Part shown: in pieces, positions 57,616-64,000 of the stretch | Layout of the letters: each line of letters begins with the position of its first letter | Numbering within the stretch: position 1 is the first letter of the stretch | Source of the DNA: Fagopyrum homotropicum | Taxonomy: Eukaryota; Streptophyta; Magnoliopsida; Caryophyllales; Polygonaceae | Direction of reading: 5' to 3' | DNA length: 64,000 bases | Assembly (NCBI GenBank): GCA_033239125.1 | Contig: BSWB01000001.1 | Coordinates: 116,120,916 to 116,184,915 of the forward strand | The notes under the pieces: model-generated | Databases searched by the model: none | Told to the model about the DNA's origin: nothing | The model's input: only the letters and a program-made list of their open reading frames with translations | Made by a program: the position numbers and the translations under genes

Positions 57616-60600
57616 TAGACTTTTTGTATCTAGGTTAAAAGAGAGAAGGATAAGGAGGAAAAAATATTTTTCAAAAGTTCTTCTATTTCCTTAAATTGAA
57701 AAGCTAAGTATTAGATTGTATTCATGATTGTCAGACACCAGTCCTAAACAAAACAAATTTATATATTTCAATTCTTCCACTTCTTCGTTTGTGACTGCTT
57801 GACTATATTTATACGTTTAGGACTGGTGTCTGGATTTATTAATTTATTTGACCGTTTGGGTATTGCCTTTTGTCGTTTCTCACTTATTCTCTTATTTTTT
57901 GTTGATCGTTACATTTTTGTTATGTAAATTATGTTCATTGTTTGGATTCATTGATCAGATTTCACTGACAAGGATGTGTTTGTAAGATAATTAAGATGAA
58001 TATAAATTTGTTTTGTTTTGTTTTGTTAAGAATATAACCGATTTTGTTTTATTCCATCCTTCTCTATCTTTGTTCCCTTTTGCAATTTATCGATTTTGGG
58101 TTAACCTACAACACACCAAAAATTTTCTGTTGAACCGCAACCGAACCGAGTTTTTAATTTTAGGTTTTCGGGTCAGTTTTTTTTATGGTTTTTGGTTTGT
58201 TTTTGGACGGTTCTATTTGAGCCGATGCTCAGTCCTAACGATAACTCAAGTATATCCAACGATACAAGGGAAACAAGTAAAGTAGTTTGTGAATGAGAAG
58301 ATTGGTGAAATAAGGTACTTTTTGTATCTTAGATACAAACTAGGCACCCTAATTTTACTAATAAAAAATAAAGATAAATGAGTTGTATAATCATCAAAAG
58401 AGAAAGGATTTTAAAGATTTTTCTCTCTCCTATTAATAATCAATTTTGTATTTTGTTAAATCGGGTAACTAAATATTCTTATTTATCCTCTTAATTATAA
58501 TAAGTAAAAGATTGTGTCGAAGGTAGGATTCGAACTCTGCGGCATGTATTACTATTGTGTAATTGAAATTGTGTATTAATATTGTGTATCGTCAAAAGAA
58601 TACACAAAGTTTAATTAGTCCAACTGATATAAGGGTGGGAGGGAGGTCAGTTCATCCAGACTTTGAATCCTATCTTTTACAAAATCTTTTATTTATTTAT
58701 TATAATTAAGAGATTATAATTAAGGAGAGAGAGAAAATGAGGAGAGATTCTAGGAAATTTTTTAATAATTATTTCCTATTTTAACGTATCAGCGAATCTG
58801 TTTACATCATTAATTAGGAAAATATTTTATTTAATATAGGAGAGAAAATATCTCTAAATTAGGTAATATCATTTATTATTTTTTATTTGATTATTTTCTA
58901 CGTAAATTAGGGTGCCTGCTTTGTTAATAGAAAACAAAAGGTACCTATTTTATGCACAAAGATACATAAAGTACCTACTTAACCAACTTACCCGAATGAG
59001 AATCGGGTGAGACACATGTGTTAGGTTTATCCCATTCGTTGGATTAAATAACATACGTCTTAGATTGATAGTCTATCACATGTATATTTTTTCATATAGT
59101 GTTATCGCATCATTTATGCTAAGGAGAATTGATAGTTAAACGACAAAAAACTATTTCGCCTTCTTATACAGTCAATCAAGTACAAAGCATATAAGCTTTC
59201 AAGGTAGGGTAGGGGGTATTCCTCTCTATGACCCTTCCGGCCAACACGATGTCTACCCTTGCAGTCTCAACATCGTCGGTTGCTTGGAGGGCACATATCT
59301 CCCTTGATTGAGCGTCTTGAATTTGTTGTAGCGTCACAGCAGCGGTACGGTGGCAGCAGTAGTGTCTTTGCTTGAAGGAATTACTAAACTATTTGGATTG
59401 GGCATGTCTTCAGAGATGGATGGATTGACCAGATTGGGCTGGTCAAAGAGGTTACCCGGACAGTTATGTAGATCAACTAATATTGTATGTCTAGAAAGTA
59501 GAATTCTTTTGGGTTCGGGATATGTAGAGTAAGAGATTTCTTTTCACTCCTTCCTTTGCACATGGAAAAAATAAATTCTAAAATATGACGATTTCAAATA
59601 ATTTGTCAAACAAAACGAAAGTCTCTCCGGAAACAACACCAATTTGATTAGGGCTTAAACGTGAGCCTCGGATCTCGCAAATACTTACAAGACCCGATTA
59701 TAGGAAGGAGGTCATAATCGAACTTAGGGAGACAATGTTTTTATTTGACAGAATAGTAATGAAACACTTAAAACAAATAAACTAAACTAATTACAAAAAC
59801 AAAAACAAAAACAAAAACAAAAACAAAAACAAATAATAAAAATAAAGAAAGAATTGGGTGAAGTAAGCTCTTTTTTATGGGCTTTTGTTTTGTAGACCCC
59901 TCTAATTTTTACCACTCTAATTGACTTACCATTATTACTCTATTAAGGGTATATTTACTTAATGAGTTTATGTTATGAGGACTCTTAATAGAGTAATAGT
60001 GGTAAAAGGCGTATGAAAACAAAAGCAATTGGGAAGAGAAACACAGGTAGGTCAATCGACTAGTATGATATTGTCAAAATGGTCAATCCAATGATATAGA
60101 AAAAAATATAACAACAATAGTATAAGGTTGAGGGAAAGTTTGTGTGTTGCTTGATTCAATATCACGGACTTCGAAAGTAACACAGAAAGAAGAAAGGTAT
60201 CGACAATTAATAAAGAATTTTAGGATCAAGATTACCACAACACACACACACATACACACACACGGACTTCGAAAGTAACACAGAAAAAGAAAGGTATCAA
60301 CAATTAATAAAGAGTTTTAGGACCAAGATTACCACAACACAGACACAGACACAGACATAGACACACACACACAGATATAGATATATCTCAATTGATAAAT
60401 ACAAGACATGATGTAAATCATGTTATACAGGGGACAATTCCGCTAGATTGTCGCATGGACAACATCGCTTGTTGGTCATACATCGAATGGAATCTTCTAG
60501 GCAAGAGTGGCTCTCGCATTTTGCTATCAACACCTTGAAGTACATATAATAATAAAGGGTTTCACACTCTGCTCTCGCATTTTGCATGGAACAATCCAAA

Positions 60601-61306
60601 ACCACCATACTCTCATGGATAAACATTCAAGCAATATACAGATAATTATCAATATCATATATCAATGCAATCGGACTCTCGAGACCCTAAAACAAATTGA
60701 ATTTATCCAGACATACCACGGAATAAATTTAAAGCTTTATTAATCGAAAACGAAGAAACCATTCGATCGACTTGTTATAGGAACTTCCACCGTTTACTGA
60801 AATCCTCGAATGAATACCGAATTAAAAAATTAATGGTTGAAAGCGTTATTTGTAGGAGGCGTCTAACCTAGCACTCCTAGAATTTTGCTAGCCAAAACCA
60901 AATCCGCTAAATTTTATGTAATAACTACGGTATAGAATTTTTTAAAACGGATTAGCTAAAAAGCAAAACGTCCAAATGTACGGGCAAAAAGAAACAATTT
61001 TAAAAGAGAGAGCAAAAAAAAATATAGAAGATAGACGTCAATGAGAACGTAGGTGGGCCCAGTTGATCGGGCAAGTGGGGTATATTCGATCGGCCGCCAT
61101 AAGAATTATTCGTGAAATGTATGTTCTTGACCAGTGGTCATGTGCGAGACATGTGTTGGGTTAATAGTGACTAGTCAGTCGGCCAAGTGTATAGTGATTG
61201 ATTGGTCGGCACTCGGCACAAATCTCGAGAAATTATTCGTCTTCACTCTCGGATCTCTATCAATTCCGTATTAACATTGACTGTCTTGACCGTAGGGAGA
61301 CCCTTA
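57616..61306. other. Intergenic DNA with small repeats, no gene recognised
   Basis: Contains an 18-bp perfect inverted repeat (57732-57749 and 57815-57832), a MITE-like element (58314-58975), an (AAAAAC)n run (59793-59832), a 98-bp tandem duplication (60163 and 60261) joined by CA repeats, and short unassigned frames. A minus-strand AGTTCGAATCC near 58525 resembles a Pol III B box, but no A box was found. Confidence 0.5.
58314..58975. mobile_element. MITE-like element with imperfect inverted ends
   Basis: The left end GGTACTTTTTGTATCTTAGA and the inverse of the right end (GGTACTTTATGTATCTTTG) match, and inner words GGCACCCTAATTT recur inverted on both sides. No clear target duplication; family unknown. 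Confidence 0.5.
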
Positions 61307-61580
61307 GCCCCCATTTGGTTGTAACTCCGGAAACGGATTGAAAATGAATCTAATTCATATGAGTACCTTGTTCATGAATTTTTTTTTGGAATCATTCCTT
61401 GTGGTTTCATGCAAAATGCATTTATTTTTCCCGTTTTGTTTTCCTATAGAGTATCAAATATAATCAAATTCTACTCCAATAGTTCAAACCACAAGAAATG
61501 ATTCCAAAAATATTCATGAAGAAGTGTATGTGTATACACTAGATTCGTTTCCGTTTCCGGAGTTTAAACCAAATGGGCCC
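61307..61580. mobile_element. Tourist-like (PIF/Harbinger) MITE
   Basis: 274 bp with inverted ends GCCCCCATTTGGTTGTAACT and (inverse of right end) GGGCCCATTTGGTTTAAACT, both continuing CCGGAAACGGA. Flanked by TTA (61304-61306 and 61581-61583), the Tourist target. Confidence 0.85.
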
Positions 61581-61978
61581 TTAGTGTGTTTGAGGTCATT
61601 CGACCGCAATTAGCTTCATTCTAGCCCGTACACGCTTACAATGCCTACAATGTCATAAACTAACCGGTAGATCACCAAAATACAAGGGGGGAGAAAATAT
61701 ACCGACAAGCCATGCTATTATGCCCAAAAAATATTAAGACATGTATAAGAATTATGATTAAAAAAGCTAAAATGAGTTTTATCAAATACTTAATTTATAT
61801 TTGAAATTTTAATATATGTGGGATACGACGAAGAAGGTAAAACTCATCTCGTTCCGGATATGGGACATAATTTATATAAATTTTGGATGGAAAACCGTTA
61901 GGATCAGAACCGGAATTTATGCCCTCCCTACCAATTACAAAATTACTAAAAATCACCCCCCCTTTATGCCCTCCCTAC

Positions 61979-62395
61979 TAGGGGTGTAATATGAGCCGAA
62001 CGAGCCGAGCATCGGCATGCTCAAGCTGGGCTCGTTTATAAACGAGCCGAGCTCGAGCCGAGCCTAAAATTTATACGAGTTTTAAAATGTGCTCAAGCTT
62101 GGCTTGTTTAGAAAGTGAACAAGCTCGAGCCGAGCTTTTGACGAGCCAAGCCCGAGTAACTCGGCTAAAATAATGCTCCTACAGTGTTATTTTAGCCGAA
62201 CGAGCCGAGCTTTGACATGCTCATGTCAAAGCTCGACTTGTTTATAAACGAGCCGAGCCCGAGCTGAGCCTAAAAATTATACGAGCTTTAAAATGTGCTC
62301 AAGCTTGGCTCGTTTAGACGTTTAGAAAATGAACGAGCTCGAGCCGAACTTTTGACGAGTCGAGCCCGAGTAGCTTGTCTCATATTACAGTCCTA
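61979..62395. mobile_element. hAT-like MITE made of GAGCCGAGC repeats
   Basis: 417 bp with ends TAGGGGTGTAATATGAG and inverse TAGGACTGTAATATGAG, and an 8-bp target duplication CTCCCTAC (61971-61978 and 62396-62403). The interior is two diverged copies of a ~190-bp unit rich in GAGCTCGAGCCGAGC words, each with internal inverted repeats. Confidence 0.85.
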
Positions 62396-62403
62396 CTCCC
62401 TAC

Positions 62404-62902
62404 CAATTACAAAATTACTAAAAATCACCCGCAATAAGAGTTCCTTTAGCCAATAATTGGTCGTTTTCTAATTATCCTTCAGAAAAGAATTGGTAGTTTT
62501 CTAACCTTTCCTGATTTTCCATTATGTAGCCACCCGTAGTACCCCAATACGGAGGGTAATGATTGTCAAAAGAGTTTCTAACAGGTTTTTATGCATAGTT
62601 ATTTAAAATTGTCATATTAAATGGTAGTTTTCTGCAATTCATAATTCACCTAACATACATTCTACAATTTTGGCATATAACTTACGTATCACCGCACGAA
62701 GGGGAAGGGGAAGGGGAAGGAAACAACACTAACGTTTACAATACATGGTTCACGTAAGAAATACCACAGTGCATCACTTCAACAAAATCCAAGCTCACAT
62801 TATCCATGCTCTGTGATGTAAATTACACAAATAATCATATAAGGAACAAAATTGCATCAGCCGTGGGCTAAGTAAAAGCTCTAGCAAGCAAGCAATCGCA
62901 CA
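62404..62902. other. 3' flank / trailer of the SPB1-type gene
   Basis: Non-coding. Contains a (GGGGAA)n purine repeat at about 62698-62722, which would lie in or near the 3' UTR of the minus-strand gene. Confidence 0.5.
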
Positions 62903-63892
62903 TTACCTTTGCTTACTTCCTGCTTTGCCCTTCTTCTGACCAGAGGCTTTGGCAGACCCTTTTCCTCCCTTCTTGCCCTTCTTCCCCTTGTTGTTGTTCA
63001 TGCCATTCTTCCTTGCATCCGACTTCATCCGCCGATCAACCAATACTTTGCCTTTGCCAGCTCTCACTTGCACTCCTTTCTTTGCAACCACAAACTCCTT
63101 CTTAGGCTTACTTGTTGTTGTTGCCTTCTTATACAGTGATTCGATCATTCTCCTCTTTGACCGGTCAGGTATATCATTTTGGTCCGAGATTGTGTTAGCC
63201 TTCTTCCTTATCTTCTCCATCTGCCTCATTGCAATCCTCTTCTTCCTTGCTTTAGCTTCCGCTACCTTCTTAACAGGCCGAGCATTGATCTCCTTAAACT
63301 GTGCTTTAATGGCAGCAACCTCTTCCTTTGTAACAGGCTTCTGTAGTTCACGATGCTTCTTCTCCTCATCCACAAACCATTTCGGCAAGCCCATATCATC
63401 ATCAAACATGTACTTGTTGTATGCATCATCAAGTATGTGTTCCCTTTGCTTCTTCCTAAGCATCTTCTTTGCACAAGCCACAATCTCAGCCTTGGTATCG
63501 TCATCATATTCTGATTCATCATCTGATGAAGACGAATCATCGCTAGAATCAGTGACCGGTGCAGGGACAATCTCGAAATCATCTTCTTCTATCTTGGATG
63601 CCTTCTTGGAAAGTTTCACATCATGAGATTGATTAAGTGAACTTTTTTCCTTGGACTTCTTCGTTCTACCATGTTGACCATCTATCTCCATTTCATCACC
63701 ATTAACATTCACAGCCTTCTGATTTAGGACACCTTCATCCTCTACAACCCCAGCAAAAATATCTTGAGCAAACCAAGATGCTTTGATCTCATCCTGAGTT
63801 GGATCTTGATCATTCATGGGGACCACAAGAGGATTGGCTTCAACATCGGCATTATCCTCATCAGAGTCATCCAGATTCATATCTTCATCAAC
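62903..63892 (-). CDS. SPB1: SPB1-type rRNA methyltransferase, C-terminal exon (partial, runs off window)
   Basis: Last exon of a minus-strand gene. A splice acceptor (AG at 63894-63893) precedes VDEDMNLDDSDED, so the first Met seen (63880) is internal, and the rest lies beyond the right edge. About 330 residues with acidic stretches (SSDDSSSSDDESEYDDD), a conserved core DAYNKYMFDDDMGLPKWFVD and a Lys/Gly-rich tail (KGKKGKKGGKGSAKASGQKK). This is the Spb1 C-terminal domain found after the FtsJ methyltransferase domain in nucleolar enzymes that methylate 27S pre-rRNA during 60S ribosome assembly. The frame is fully open. Confidence 0.88.
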   Translation of the reverse strand, partial: VDEDMNLDDSDEDNADVEANPLVVPMNDQDPTQDEIKASWFAQDIFAGVVEDEGVLNQKAVNVNGDEMEIDGQHGRTKKSKEKSSLNQSHDVKLSKKASKIEEDDFEIVPAPVTDSSDDSSSSDDESEYDDDTKAEIVACAKKMLRKKQREHILDDAYNKYMFDDDMGLPKWFVDEEKKHRELQKPVTKEEVAAIKAQFKEINARPVKKVAEAKARKKRIAMRQMEKIRKKANTISDQNDIPDRSKRRMIESLYKKATTTSKPKKEFVVAKKGVQVRAGKGKVLVDRRMKSDARKNGMNNNKGKKGKKGGKGSAKASGQKKGKAGSKQR

Positions 63893-64000
63893 CTATACGA
63901 TAAATTATGTGTTTAGCTGAGCCGACTGTTTAGACATATGGGCAAAGTGTTTTGCGAAACAGAATAACCAAAGGCCTGTTTGGATGCATAGTGCAATATA
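63893..64000 (-). other. Intron of the SPB1-type gene (partial)
   Basis: AT-rich sequence upstream (in gene sense) of the acceptor TCGTATAG; the donor and the preceding exon are outside the window. Confidence 0.7.

Noticed and set aside
58515..58540. tRNA gene or SINE suggested by a B-box-like AGTTCGAATCC on the minus strand
   Set aside because: No A box at the right distance and no cloverleaf could be drawn.
60163..60400. 98-bp tandem duplication with CA repeats as a possible gene or element
   Set aside because: Only a simple duplication with microsatellite slippage; no ends or coding content.
62909..63626. Long plus-strand frames opposite the SPB1-type exon
   Set aside because: Antisense shadows of a clearly conserved minus-strand coding exon.

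Overview
The window reads as nuclear DNA of a flowering plant, probably a eudicot. The signs are short GT-AG introns, plant-type retrotransposon lineages (Athila, Sirevirus-like copia, Tekay-like gypsy, L1-type LINE, Cassandra-like TRIM), Helitrons, CACTA and MITE elements, and an AT-rich background. Only two host genes are convincing: a complete five-exon pectin methylesterase at 47063-48466 (+) and the 3' exon of an SPB1-type rRNA methyltransferase gene at 62903-63892 (-), which runs off the right edge. Almost everything else is nested mobile DNA. The species cannot be named from this sequence.

Layout: 1-~1535 is the 3' tail and LTR of a Sirevirus-like copia element. 3167-30494 is one minus-strand gypsy-type element with no recognisable coding capacity (TSD TTACC on both sides, LTRs of about 2.9 kb). 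It was later invaded by a young, intact plus-strand Athila-type element (6172-19300, TSD ATATC, LTRs of 1707 bp with four differences by eye) and by a CACTA transposon (22117-26432, TSD TTC). 30818-~33020 is a decayed Athila relative. 33710-46116 is a minus-strand Helitron built of AT-rich repeats, with a plus-strand Helitron (37593-42039) and a minus-strand Helitron (44774-46112) inside it. 49335-~57615 is a decayed minus-strand LINE hit by an Athila-like solo LTR (51712-53316) and a Cassandra-like TRIM (53604-53958). 57620-62900 is intergenic DNA with a Tourist-like MITE, a hAT-like MITE and simple repeats.

Two systems stand out. (1) The young Athila element carries clusters of CpG-containing palindromes (core TTCCACGRCCGTGGAA, flanked about one helical turn away by ACCGTRATTT half-sites). 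They lie upstream of the LTR TATA box, in the transcribed leader, inside pol, upstream of an internal TATA box before the second ORF, and again just before that ORF. Two other Athila-type families in the window keep comparable placement relative to TATA boxes but use different palindrome words, as if the sites diversify as a set. (2) The CACTA element holds two copies of a ~700-bp leader-like repeat. Each is followed by in-frame exons from a different host gene: endo-beta-N-acetylglucosaminidase (three exons) and phosphomannomutase (two exons). Both genes belong to mannose/N-glycan metabolism.
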